Shown one piece after another: positions 26,195 to 34,571 of a stretch of DNA of 64,000 nucleotides. Source of the DNA: CAYMGM01 sp964390005 (lineage in GTDB: Bacteria > Pseudomonadota > Alphaproteobacteria > UBA9219); assembly GCA_964390005.1 (NCBI GenBank), contig CAYMGM010000009.1, positions 11,685-75,684 of the forward strand. The letters are read 5' to 3'. How positions within the stretch are numbered: position 1 is the first letter of the stretch; each line of letters begins with the position of its first letter. The notes beneath the pieces were generated by a model. That model was given only the letters and a program-made list of their open reading frames with translations, ran no database searches and was not told where the DNA came from. The position numbers and the translations under genes are program-made.

Positions 26195-27685
26195 CTAATA
26201 GATCGGCGTTGAGGTTGTTTTTGTTTGATCCCCGGTTCCGGTCGTTGTCGTCATCATTCCGCGCGACATTGGCATGTTCATTTCCGGCGGCATCCACCCC
26301 GTCAGTCCTAAAGGATGTACAGATAGCAGTGACGAGGAAGAAACCGTTACACCAGTATTACCATAATCCGAAGATATCTTGAACAAATCGGCAAGTGAGA
26401 CACCATTACAGCTTGATGACCCCGGCGCAGAAAGCGAAAAACCGAAATTGATGTCTGATAAAGGCAAACAAACATACGTCAACAGGTTATTGATGGTCGT
26501 CGCCGCCCAGTTGCAAACAAGCCCGGTTAGGTCATCGATCAATTTATCCAAAAAAGACTTCAAAAGACTTGCCAACGAGGTTGAATCCAGATCATGAAGC
26601 TTTTGGATGATGTTTTTGAAATAATCCGACGTAATTTTCTTCAAACATTTTTTATCTTTGTTCGAGCCGCGTTGATTCTCATTATTGTTTTGGTTGTCGT
26701 TCACAATCGAGTCTGAAAACTGCTGTTTATAAGTCGTCATTGCCGAACCGCGGAACGACTTTGACGATTTAGCCAGCGCGATGGCTAATGTTTCCGAATA
26801 GTCAACACACGTCAACTCAATACCGATTTCATTTCCATTTGAATCCTTCATATACAGGTACGAATAAGTTGATTTGGTTAAATCGCCTTCTGCTTTACCT
26901 GTTATAATATGGCCATTTATTGCAGAAATAATAGCATAGACTTCAACGTAAGAGGGGCACTTGTTCCACGTAAAAAAGGTTTGTCCGGCCCCTTCGCCTT
27001 TATAATAACGGATGATTTCTCCCTTATCTGTCTTGATTTGGCCAGCATAAAGACACAAGGCGCCCGGCCCAGACAAACTGCCTCCGCCCGGATATCCTTT
27101 TGCCGCTGCTGTATGCGCATGGCTCTCCAGAACGGCAAGCCCCGCGGCGGCACACATCCTCGCATCGCTCATAATGTGAGCTTTAAGCTCGCCGACAGAA
27201 ACCCCCATCCGGCTTGCCGCCGTTCTAAACGTTGCATCCCCTGTAATTTGGAAAGCGCAACGACCACCGCCACCGCCACTTTCTGTCGCTCCGATCACAC
27301 CACCACCTTCGTGAATTGCAACGGCAACCATCGTATCGGCTAAATCACCCGACGCCAATTCATGAATAGCGTCCCACAACGTTACGCCATTGCGATCTTT
27401 CTTGGTTTTCATCGCCGCCAGGCCTGGATTTGCATAGCTTTTGGCAATGGAAACCATCCATTGTTCAACCTCTTGCCCGCTGGCCAGCGTCACCCTTCCG
27501 CGCTGCTCAACCACGATCATCGAAATCTCTTGAATATAAGCACCGGCGGTCACAACGCCGGTAAGAAGCGTCAGAGCCAAGAAAACACCCAAAATAAGAC
27601 GACGATCTCCTTGCCAAAGCCGGCTCCAAAGATCCTGACTTTTAGCCTTTATCGCAGCGATGGCTTTCATCGCGCGATCTTTCAT
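26195..27685 (-). CDS. Transglycosylase-like domain fused to paralog B block
   Basis: A 496-aa protein. One N-terminal membrane helix (LILGVFLALTLLTGVVTAGAY) is followed by a domain (about 90-260) resembling SLT lytic transglycosylases: a Glu in VAVAIHEGGGVIG, then RCAFQITG and the helix RMCAAAGLAVLESH. Residues about 320-405 are the same block as in paralog B2. The ATG overlaps the stop of the gene upstream (ATGA). A membrane-anchored muramidase would fit the secretion locus, but the fold call is by eye. Confidence 0.6.
   Translation of the reverse strand: MKDRAMKAIAAIKAKSQDLWSRLWQGDRRLILGVFLALTLLTGVVTAGAYIQEISMIVVEQRGRVTLASGQEVEQWMVSIAKSYANPGLAAMKTKKDRNGVTLWDAIHELASGDLADTMVAVAIHEGGGVIGATESGGGGGRCAFQITGDATFRTAASRMGVSVGELKAHIMSDARMCAAAGLAVLESHAHTAAAKGYPGGGSLSGPGALCLYAGQIKTDKGEIIRYYKGEGAGQTFFTWNKCPSYVEVYAIISAINGHIITGKAEGDLTKSTYSYLYMKDSNGNEIGIELTCVDYSETLAIALAKSSKSFRGSAMTTYKQQFSDSIVNDNQNNNENQRGSNKDKKCLKKITSDYFKNIIQKLHDLDSTSLASLLKSFLDKLIDDLTGLVCNWAATTINNLLTYVCLPLSDINFGFSLSAPGSSSCNGVSLADLFKISSDYGNTGVTVSSSSLLSVHPLGLTGWMPPEMNMPMSRGMMTTTTGTGDQTKTTSTPIY
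26487..26716 (-). repeat. Intragenic duplicated block, copy in transglycosylase-fusion gene
   Basis: Partner of 25707-25935, about 780 bp away and in the same orientation. Identity falls off sharply on both sides of the block. Confidence 0.85.
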
Positions 27686-28242
27686 GGCATCGCCCCATAT
27701 TTGTAATAAAGATCAAAGCCTTGGTATTTATCGCAGCCATCGACAGCGATAGAGATCCCTTTTTGCCGGGACGACAACCACATATCGGCCTTGTTTCGCC
27801 CCTGATCGTCGGATTCCGACCAACAAACGGCAATTTCGCTTGTCCGAAAGTTGATGAAAAGATGCATATAATCGGTATTACAAGCATGCGCTTTGCAAAG
27901 CCATGCATGCAGAAGATCGGCCTTGACCGCAACGGGTTCCGAAACGCCATCGGCCCATTTGCGCAAAAACGTATCATAGCGCGTAGGCCCCAAAACAATT
28001 TGCAGGCTTTTCTGAAGGCTTTCTTGCTCCCAGAAATCTTTGCCCTTGATCTTATCGAAAGGATATTTATCGGCCCAGTTTTTCAGCGGCTCGAGCGCCA
28101 AACCGGCCGCATCACGCGCTTTTTCGTTCGCGGCTAACGGCTGCGCGGCAACAACGACCGGCGAAAACGCCAAAAAGCCGCACAACCCGAAAAGCATGCA
28201 AAAACGCAAAAATACGCTCACCGTCGAATCCTTTTGCTTCAT
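27682..28242 (-). CDS. Secreted protein with Ivy-like motif (possible lysozyme/transglycosylase inhibitor)
   Basis: A 186-aa protein started at ATG 28242, with a signal peptide (FLRFCMLFGLCGFLAFSPVVVAA). Residues about 95-165 contain WLCKAHACNTDYMHLFINF. This resembles the CKPHDC loop of the Ivy family, which plugs the active site of C-type lysozymes and bacterial lytic transglycosylases. The preceding KWADGVSEPVAV and following EIAVCWSE also fit loosely. It sits directly before a gene with a transglycosylase-like domain (4-bp overlap). Function is a hypothesis from a short motif. Confidence 0.5.
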   Translation of the reverse strand: MKQKDSTVSVFLRFCMLFGLCGFLAFSPVVVAAQPLAANEKARDAAGLALEPLKNWADKYPFDKIKGKDFWEQESLQKSLQIVLGPTRYDTFLRKWADGVSEPVAVKADLLHAWLCKAHACNTDYMHLFINFRTSEIAVCWSESDDQGRNKADMWLSSRQKGISIAVDGCDKYQGFDLYYKYGAMP

Positions 28243-28392
28243 CGCAAGGGTCCCAAAGCCCCTAGTCACGGCCAACCATAGACAAAAGAGCGCTTTGTTT
28301 TACCGTCCTTGCCATGATTTTGCCATAGCTTTTTGAAAGCAATAGCCCCTTCTTCTCTATCCTGCGCGTGTGGCTTTAAGGAACCCTTAATT

Positions 28393-29628
28393 TTAATCGC
28401 GCCGTTTCTCCTTTTGATTGAGCCACGCGAACCAAAAACCGCACAAAACAAAGGCTGCCAGGAGAGAATCCGTCCAAAAATCATACGCCACCAAGGCAAG
28501 CCCCCACCCAACGATAAAAGCAGATAAGGCGAAAGGCTGTAAGCGCCGTTCCAAAGACAAGGCCGCACGCAACAAAGCCAAAGCTAAAGCAACGCCAACA
28601 AGGATCCCCGCCACCCCAAGGTCTATCCCAAGGGATGTTATATAATTATGGGCATGCGCGGGGGGGCCTTTGGTAAACAAATAGAGCGCCCCATGGGGCG
28701 CGGCAGGCGAGAGTTGCGGCACAGCCCCCAACCCCCAACCCGTCAACGGTCGTGCCGCCAAATGATACGACAAATAATCCCAAATCTCGACCCTTGCGCG
28801 CCATGAATCAGGCAGCTTTTGGACCACAGAAAAAGCATGGTCCCACAAAGCCCGCGCCGCAAAAGGCCAACCCGCACTTGCGACAATCGCACAACGCAGT
28901 CCCCATCCCAAAAGGCGTGGCGAAAAATAAGCTATAGGAAACAAAAGAATAGCAGCGATAAACCCGACTTGCCCCGCGCGCGAGTGGGTCATGACAAGCG
29001 CAGGAAGAACCAAAAGCCCAAAAATCGCTATAAGAGACCAAATTTGTCTTTTATGTAGTTTTTGCTGCCCCAGGGCCGCCCAAACCGGCCAAAGGAACAT
29101 CAGCCCATAAGTCGCGCCGCGGTTCAATTTTGTCAGCGCCCCTTCGTCGACGGGCGGATGCTCATAGAGCGCCAGAAAGGACATATCTAAAGCAAGGAGC
29201 CCCCCCATAAGAACCCACGGCGCCAGACTCCAAAACCGAGGCGCGGCCTGCATCGCGGACCGAACCAGTCCTTTATCAAACAAAAAAGTAAGGGAAATGA
29301 GGATGCTAGCGACTTTGAGCCAAGCATGCCACGTGCGATCCTGAAAAGGAGACAACGCACAGAGGCAAGCTGCCAAGATCAAAAAGCCGACCACGGCCCC
29401 CAAAGCGCCGCGCTCACGATCACGCAAAGACCAAGGCTTTTCCGCCCCCGCCCCTTGAGCCAGCCCCAAAAGCCAAGCCCCACCAAGCCCGACAACGGCG
29501 ACAAAACCGCCACGAACAACACCAACGCCCATAGCCCCAAACAGCATAAGATGGAGCGTGGCGGGCAATCCCTTCTGCTGCCACCATACGTTCAGGCCTG
29601 AAGAATTGAAAAAAGAGAACGCACGCAT
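28393..29628 (-). CDS. O-antigen ligase/polymerase-like membrane protein (Wzy/WaaL family)
   Basis: A 411-aa polytopic membrane protein with about ten to twelve hydrophobic segments. The large periplasmic loop lies near residues 265-330 and ends with the family motif AHAHNYITSLGIDLGVAG, carrying the His of the H-x-H-N-x-x-x-x-x-x-x-x-G signature. Such proteins ligate O-antigen to lipid A core or polymerise surface glycans. It stands alone, without other LPS genes. It is divergent from the hydrolase to its right. Confidence 0.8.
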   Translation of the reverse strand: MRAFSFFNSSGLNVWWQQKGLPATLHLMLFGAMGVGVVRGGFVAVVGLGGAWLLGLAQGAGAEKPWSLRDRERGALGAVVGFLILAACLCALSPFQDRTWHAWLKVASILISLTFLFDKGLVRSAMQAAPRFWSLAPWVLMGGLLALDMSFLALYEHPPVDEGALTKLNRGATYGLMFLWPVWAALGQQKLHKRQIWSLIAIFGLLVLPALVMTHSRAGQVGFIAAILLFPIAYFSPRLLGWGLRCAIVASAGWPFAARALWDHAFSVVQKLPDSWRARVEIWDYLSYHLAARPLTGWGLGAVPQLSPAAPHGALYLFTKGPPAHAHNYITSLGIDLGVAGILVGVALALALLRAALSLERRLQPFALSAFIVGWGLALVAYDFWTDSLLAAFVLCGFWFAWLNQKEKRRD

Positions 29629-29787
29629 TGGATCGCTTTCATTATGTCAAAACAAAAAGCCTCGTTCTTGGCTTAACGAACGAAGGAAGCGAGATCAAGC
29701 ATGGAAAAACGTTTCTGAAAAGATGGTTTTTGGTGCGAAATTGCGATATGCCTTTTTCATCTTTCTTCCCGGATCCGAGGCTGCTTC

Positions 29788-30762
29788 ATGTCGATCCCCT
29801 ATCGCTTTTCGAACTGTTCGTTGTTTTCCTTTGCTTTACGCCTGTTATTTATCGGACTGGGGCTTTTTCTGTGTTTGACTGCGGCGCTCTATTACACTGA
29901 AAATGATATTTTATACCGCCCGCAATCGTCCTACACCCCACCCGGAACCGCGAACGCCGCGGTGGGTTTCGAAGAAATTGCCGTGCCGAATGTGCGCGAA
30001 GTCTTTCATTATGGGTGGTACGCTCCCAGTACGACCAAAAAGCAGACGCTTGTTTTCTTCCATGACGGCGGCGACACCATCAACACGACACAGGCCTTTA
30101 TGACCCCGTTTGTTCTTGAAGGTTATGGCGTCTTGATGATCGAGTACCGGGGCTACGGCGAAGTTAGCGGCTCGCCCGAAGAAAACGACATCTATGCGGA
30201 TACAGAAAACTTTTTCGACTTTCTGCACCAAGTGAATGTCAACGACAAGCAAATGGTGCTAACGGGCCAAGGCTTAGGCGCAGCTGTCGCGATCGAGATG
30301 GCACGACGCCATCAAGCCGCGGGCCTTGTTCTTGTCTCGCCTTTTATCAATGCCATAAGCTATATCCGCCATAATACGGCGCTGCCGCGCTTTATCCCTC
30401 TTTTCAAGAACGGCTATCACAATCTCGCAAAAATAGACAAAATCCATACGCCTCTTTTGATTCTAGCAGGCAGTCGCGATACGCTTGTTCCGCCCCAGGA
30501 TGCGGATGTTCTTTTCAAAAGGGCCAACGATCCGAAATCGCTGGTTATTGCTCCCGATGCCAGCCATTACGACATCTTGGGTCGCCCCTTTGCAACAAAT
30601 GTCATTGGCTGGCTCCGCGCGCAAGAAGCGTTACAGGCACCTCAATCGCCACAGCACCAGCTTAATCTGAACCTGTCGGAAAAGAACGGCGACACTCCCC
30701 CGATCGAAAAGGCGCTGATCGCCAAACCGCAGAATGAAAAGGCGGCGCAGCCTCAGCAATGA
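29788..30762 (+). CDS. Alpha/beta hydrolase (BEM46-like) lacking the nucleophile Ser
   Basis: A 324-aa protein with an N-terminal membrane anchor (FALRLLFIGLGLFLCLTAALYY) and an alpha/beta-hydrolase domain facing the periplasm. The oxyanion region is FFHDGGDT. The nucleophile elbow is TGQGLGAAVA, where active members have G-x-S-x-G; the codon is GGC in place of a Ser codon. The Asp (GSRDTLVPP) and His (DASHYDI) remain. The tail is Gln/Pro-rich. It may be inactive or have a non-hydrolytic role. Confidence 0.8.
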   Translation: MSIPYRFSNCSLFSFALRLLFIGLGLFLCLTAALYYTENDILYRPQSSYTPPGTANAAVGFEEIAVPNVREVFHYGWYAPSTTKKQTLVFFHDGGDTINTTQAFMTPFVLEGYGVLMIEYRGYGEVSGSPEENDIYADTENFFDFLHQVNVNDKQMVLTGQGLGAAVAIEMARRHQAAGLVLVSPFINAISYIRHNTALPRFIPLFKNGYHNLAKIDKIHTPLLILAGSRDTLVPPQDADVLFKRANDPKSLVIAPDASHYDILGRPFATNVIGWLRAQEALQAPQSPQHQLNLNLSEKNGDTPPIEKALIAKPQNEKAAQPQQ

Positions 30763-31178
30763 GACGAAGTGGCGCAGCTGCCTTTCAGCAGATCGGCATG
30801 CCAGCTTAAAAGACCGCCCGTCATGCTGGTCACATTGGTATAACCTTGCTGCGCGAGAAACGTCTGCGCCATCGCGCTGCGATGGCCCGAGCGGCAATAG
30901 ACGACAACAGGCCGATCTTTCGGTACCTCGTTTAACCGATTAGGTAAGGCCTTTAATGGAATGGAAAGGGCGCCCGCTATATGCCCGCTTGCGTACTCAT
31001 CGGGCTCTCTAACATCGACCAAAAAGGGCGGGTTTTTTGTTTTCAGCGCGTCGGCCAACGCGGCCGGATTGACTTCGCCGCCCTTGGGCGATAGGGGCTC
31101 GGCTTGAGCGACAACAGCTCCGGCCAATGCCAAGCAAAGAAAAGAAACAAGCCCCCAGGTTTTCAAACGCAAGTTCAT
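30753..31178 (-). CDS. Periplasmic rhodanese-like sulfurtransferase
   Basis: A 141-aa protein started at ATG 31178, after an AGGAAAGG site; the signal peptide is LVSFLCLALAGAVVAQA. It is a single rhodanese domain with VDVREPDEYASGHIAGA and the active-site loop VVVYCRSGHRSA containing the catalytic Cys. The C-terminus has two further cysteines. Its 3' end overlaps the hydrolase gene on the other strand by 10 bp. Confidence 0.88.
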   Translation of the reverse strand: MNLRLKTWGLVSFLCLALAGAVVAQAEPLSPKGGEVNPAALADALKTKNPPFLVDVREPDEYASGHIAGALSIPLKALPNRLNEVPKDRPVVVYCRSGHRSAMAQTFLAQQGYTNVTSMTGGLLSWHADLLKGSCATSSHC

Positions 31179-31296
31179 GATACATCCTTTCCTAAGACAG
31201 AAACGGGCAACGCCCTTCATCCAAGGAAAGTTGTACAAGCCTTGCCCGGCGGATTCACGAAAAATCTTGCCTACCGCCCCAAGATCGAAATCAAGC

Positions 31297-31749
31297 TCAC
31301 GCCATCGTCGCCAAGGAACCAGCAGCGACGGTTTGCGCGACGGCATCCGAAACGCTTGATGTCGTCCCAGATTCCTTTGGTTTTGCGCTTAACCCCGCGG
31401 CAATAATGCGATCAATATCGACCAAGCTGCGCAGCAAATCGGGATTATACTCGGACAGCGCCCGAAAGCTGACCTTGTCGATATAGCGGCTGATATTCAA
31501 AAGCAAAACTTTTAAATCGCGCGGCAGCGGATTTGATGGTTCGCACAAACTGACTTGAAAAATCGTCCAAAGCTGCTGGTTGTGTTTAATCGCATCAATA
31601 TAATCGTCCATTGCGCTTTCGGCACGACGGGCTGATTCCAAGCGATTGGCGCAGCTTAAAAGGGCGCGGGCTTCCGTTTCGCGCACGGTTTCATCGGCGC
31701 GCTGGTGCCCTGTGTAAACATTGTGGATTTGATTGTGTGGCGTGCTCAT
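31297..31749 (-). CDS. flaF: Flagellar biosynthesis regulator FlaF
   Basis: A 150-aa protein with the FlaF pattern: RETEARALLSCANRLESAR near residues 22-40, the middle helix HNQQLWTIFQVSLCEPSNPLP, and LLLNISRYIDKVSF. FlaF promotes flagellin synthesis or secretion in alphaproteobacteria, opposing FlbT. It follows flbT by 12 bp. The C-terminal Ala/Ser/Thr-rich tail is longer than usual. Confidence 0.88.
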   Translation of the reverse strand: MSTPHNQIHNVYTGHQRADETVRETEARALLSCANRLESARRAESAMDDYIDAIKHNQQLWTIFQVSLCEPSNPLPRDLKVLLLNISRYIDKVSFRALSEYNPDLLRSLVDIDRIIAAGLSAKPKESGTTSSVSDAVAQTVAAGSLATMA

Positions 31750-31761
31750 GATGACCTCCTG

Positions 31762-32217
31762 TCAGGATGCAAGCGAAGGAACGGGTTCGGCGACAGCCTC
31801 GGTTGAAGCAAAAGGCGCGCCATTCGATGGCTCGCTTTGCGCTTTTTGTTCGGCGGCTAATAGGCGGTGGCCGATTTTGAGCGCTTTGAAAAGATCGCCT
31901 TCTTCAAGGAAGCGGACAATCTCATCCACTTCGTCTTGAAGCTTTGGATACAGCTTGCTGAAATTTTTGAGCGTATTGACGACAAGCCCATCCATTGGCT
32001 TGCCTTTGCCTTTAAACAGATAAATGACTTGCAAAAGGAAATAGACGTTGCTGACGTCGGATTCGTCTTTTTTCTCGATATTCATCATATAGTCTTCGCG
32101 CAAAACGGGACTGTCCGATAAAATCAGAAGCTCGGCGGGACGCCTGCCGACATTTTTAAGAACGGCGCCTCCGGCAAAGATTTTGCCTTCTGGCTTGACG
32201 CGAATTTTAAGCGGCAT
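31762..32217 (-). CDS. flbT: Flagellin mRNA regulator FlbT
   Basis: A 151-aa protein beginning MPLKIRVKPEGKIFAGGAVL, the typical FlbT start (ATG 32217). It binds the 5' leader of flagellin mRNA and lowers its stability or translation in Caulobacter. Further family features: the KNFSKLYP helix and DEVDEIVRFLEEGDLFKAL. The order flagellin-flbT-flaF is classic for alphaproteobacteria. Confidence 0.9.
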   Translation of the reverse strand: MPLKIRVKPEGKIFAGGAVLKNVGRRPAELLILSDSPVLREDYMMNIEKKDESDVSNVYFLLQVIYLFKGKGKPMDGLVVNTLKNFSKLYPKLQDEVDEIVRFLEEGDLFKALKIGHRLLAAEQKAQSEPSNGAPFASTEAVAEPVPSLAS

Positions 32218-32301
32218 GTCTCGACTCCTTCGAGGTAACGCGCGATTTTTTAACCAGCGTTCCGCACGCGATCGGAACAAAACACAAAAACCAGAAGCGC
32301 G

Positions 32302-32327
32302 GGAGGCGCGGCGGAAACCACGCCTCC
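32302..32327 (-). other. Inverted repeat downstream of flagellin gene
   Basis: GGAGGCG (32302-32308) pairs with CGCCTCC (32321-32327) in the gap between flagellin and flbT. The U-run on the minus strand is not adjacent, so it may protect the 3' end of flagellin mRNA or act as a weak terminator. Confidence 0.4.
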
Positions 32328-32340
32328 GTTGCCTTCAGAT

Positions 32341-33159
32341 TTAGAACAGACGCAGAATAGCCTGAGCCTGCTGACCCGAAATACCGAGGGCCACAACACC
32401 GAGCGAGCTCTGCGCTTGCAGGGCTTGCAGGTTTGCGCCTTCTTCGTTCGTGTCGGCCAGAACCAAGTTATCTGACGCCGTCTGCAACGTGCTGATCATC
32501 GAGTCCGTAAAGGTCGAACGTGTTTGGACAACGGTGTTGTTGTTACCAAACTGTGAAGCGTTCGTACGGAGGGTGGTCAAGGCCGTTTGCAGAAGCGATT
32601 GGGCCGCCTGAATATCCGTCACCGCCGCGAACGCGTTCGCTGCCGTGGCGATAAGCAGACCAGCCGACGTCATGTTAATGCCCGTGATCGTGAGCGACGT
32701 TGTGTTTGTCGCATCGAAATACACGGTCAAGTTTGCCGATGCGTTCAACAGGTTGGTACCGTTGAAGACCGAGTCGGTCACCAGGTAGTCGAGCTGCGTA
32801 CGCAAGTTGTTATACTGCGTGGCATAGTTCGAACGCGCCGTCGCATCCGTCGTCTGCAACGCCGAGTTCGTGATACCTTGCATCTGCGCAACAACCGATT
32901 CGATGTTCGAAATAGCCGTGGTCGCAGCCGAGATTGTTTGAAGCGCTGTGGACATGCTGTCCTTCAGGCCTGACAAGTCGTTTGCACTGTTCAAGAAGCC
33001 TTGCGAAGCGAAGTACGACGTCGCGTTGTCAAGCGCCGAGTTCACCTTCTTACCAGAAGAAAGGCGGGCCTGCGTTTGGGACAACAGTTTTGACGTGTTC
33101 TTCAAAGCCGATAAGTTCGTTCGAGCCGAAGAACTTAGCGAAATATCACCTACTGACAT
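32341..33159 (-). CDS. Flagellin, short alphaproteobacterial type
   Basis: A 272-aa flagellin with the conserved N-terminal D0/D1 helix (LSALKNTSKLLSQTQARLSSGK, ALDNATSYFASQGF) and the C-terminal helix (LQTASDNLVLADTNEEGANL, ending QQAQAILRLF). The variable domain is very small (about residues 130-190). Only one flagellin gene is present in the window. It has a sigma-54 type promoter and an AAAGGAG ribosome site. Confidence 0.95.
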   Translation of the reverse strand: MSVGDISLSSSARTNLSALKNTSKLLSQTQARLSSGKKVNSALDNATSYFASQGFLNSANDLSGLKDSMSTALQTISAATTAISNIESVVAQMQGITNSALQTTDATARSNYATQYNNLRTQLDYLVTDSVFNGTNLLNASANLTVYFDATNTTSLTITGINMTSAGLLIATAANAFAAVTDIQAAQSLLQTALTTLRTNASQFGNNNTVVQTRSTFTDSMISTLQTASDNLVLADTNEEGANLQALQAQSSLGVVALGISGQQAQAILRLF

Positions 33160-33262
33160 GGTAGAACTCCTTTCAAGATAAAGCGGACTCCTTCCGCCGG
33201 TTGTGGATAGCCCTTAAGTTACCGTTCATTCATGAACATAGGCTTAACGGCACCTTTTAGAC

Positions 33263-33281
33263 ATGCAAGCAACATGCCAAA
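33263..33281 (-). promoter_or_regulatory. Sigma-54 (RpoN) promoter of flagellin
   Basis: On the minus strand the sequence reads TTGGCATGTTGCTTGCA. GG (-24) and GC (-12) are separated by exactly 10 bases, as RpoN requires. It lies about 105 bp before the flagellin ATG, leaving a leader where FlbT could act. Confidence 0.8.
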
Positions 33282-33283
33282 AC

Positions 33284-33297
33284 TTGACTTGAGTCAA
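33284..33297. promoter_or_regulatory. Palindrome next to the sigma-54 promoter
   Basis: TTGACTTGAGTCAA, two 6-bp arms around a 2-bp centre, immediately upstream of the -24 box. It could be a binding site for an activator or repressor. The identity of the binder is unknown. Confidence 0.4.
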
Positions 33298-33482
33298 TTT
33301 TCTTCAACGCGCTTTGTTTTTCCTTTCTCTTTTTTGCCTTGCCCAGCTGCTGACCAGGCAATATTTGCCGATCCGGCTTTGAGCGGAACAACACTCTATT
33401 GCCCACCGGCAATTTTTTCCGCCTCGACACAAGCCCCTGAACCTGTAATCACTGTCAAAACCTTTTGATGGAATAGACAGAT
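33298..33482. other. Rest of the divergent intergenic region
   Basis: Between the flagellin promoter and the nucleosidase start. I see no other gene or repeat here. The nucleosidase promoter is expected within it. Confidence 0.3.
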
Positions 33483-34100
33483 ATGCTTTTCGCGCCTTCG
33501 ACTTCACTTCTCGTTTTCGCTCTTGAAGCCGAGGCTCAAGATTACTTTACAGCCTATCCCACCTTGTTTTGCGGTGTCGGCAAAGTCAATGCGACCTACC
33601 ATTTAACGTCGGCACTCACACGCTGGATCGCGGAAAAAGGGGCCCCACCGACAAGCGTTCTCAACTTGGGAAGCGCGGGATCTGCCGTTTTTGCACCGGG
33701 ACAGCTTGTCAATTGTACACAGTTTGTCCAACGCGATATGGACGCTACCTCGCTTGGGTGCGCGGGCTATGCCACCCCCTTTGATGATACACCCCATATC
33801 CTGAAAAACGGGTTGCGTTTTTCCTCTTTCCCCGAGGGAATTTGCGGCACGGGCGATACCTTTGTAACAAATGAACAAAAGAGCGCATGGACCGTAGTCG
33901 ACATGGAGGCTTATGCCCTTGCAAAGGTTTGTCTTTTTTTCAACATCCCCTTTGCCTGTTTTAAATACATCACCGATGGGGCTGATAATGGCGCGGCAAA
34001 GTCCTGGAAGGATCAATTGCGTTTGGCGGCTCAAAGTCTTCAAAAAGCACTGGATACCATCGCCCCGGCGCAAAATCCGTCATCTGACACCTTGATTTAA
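33483..34100 (+). CDS. 5'-methylthioadenosine/S-adenosylhomocysteine nucleosidase-like protein
   Basis: A 205-aa protein of the nucleoside phosphorylase (PNP/UDP) superfamily. Family features: LLVFALEAEAQDYF at the start, GVGKVNAT, VLNLGSAGSA, GTGDTFV, the ribose-binding VVDMEAYAL and the catalytic Asp in ITDGADNGA. It probably cleaves a purine thio-nucleoside or futalosine-like substrate. The exact substrate is not visible. Confidence 0.8.
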   Translation: MLFAPSTSLLVFALEAEAQDYFTAYPTLFCGVGKVNATYHLTSALTRWIAEKGAPPTSVLNLGSAGSAVFAPGQLVNCTQFVQRDMDATSLGCAGYATPFDDTPHILKNGLRFSSFPEGICGTGDTFVTNEQKSAWTVVDMEAYALAKVCLFFNIPFACFKYITDGADNGAAKSWKDQLRLAAQSLQKALDTIAPAQNPSSDTLI

Positions 34101-34238
34101 GGGGCCAAATAATTAAAAACATGATCCGCGATAAACTTTTTGCAACCTTTTTCTCTTATCCATAGAATAAACCTTCGCGCAATTGTCGGAAGATGGGTTT
34201 GCGTTTAGGTTATAAGCTCCTTTGAATTGGAAGGTTCC

Positions 34239-34547
34239 ATGAAGCTTCATTTTCTTCCCAAACACAAAATTCTACGTCGTGTCCTTTTCTTCAGCCTCGC
34301 GTTCGCCTGCTTGTTTACCGTCGCCGTCTTTGCGGCTGAAATCACAGGCGTTGGCAGCGTTTGCGTTGCAGGACAAAGCCGCGCGGACTGGGACAGCCTT
34401 TTCCAATGCATTGGCACCGCGTGGCAACGCGCCCCTCTTTGGCTTGGGGCCGCGACAGATACTTGCGACGCCAATCATGCAGGAATTATTCAATGGACAG
34501 GCACGGCCTTTCAAGGCTGCGATGGCTCGAACTGGGTCGCGTTTTAA
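34239..34547 (+). CDS. Secreted four-cysteine module protein, module only
   Basis: A 102-aa protein with a signal peptide (VLFFSLAFACLFTVAVFAA) and then almost nothing but a ~60-residue module: GSVCVAGQSRADWDSLFQC, QRAPLWLGAATDTCDANHAG, IIQWTGTAFQGCDGSNW. The same module begins the mature part of three more proteins in this window. Four cysteines are conserved and likely form two disulfides. Function unknown; the motif resembles short repeats in bacterial surface or tail-type proteins. Confidence 0.75.
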   Translation: MKLHFLPKHKILRRVLFFSLAFACLFTVAVFAAEITGVGSVCVAGQSRADWDSLFQCIGTAWQRAPLWLGAATDTCDANHAGIIQWTGTAFQGCDGSNWVAF

Positions 34548-34571
34548 CACAAGTGGAGCAGACCGTCTTCC

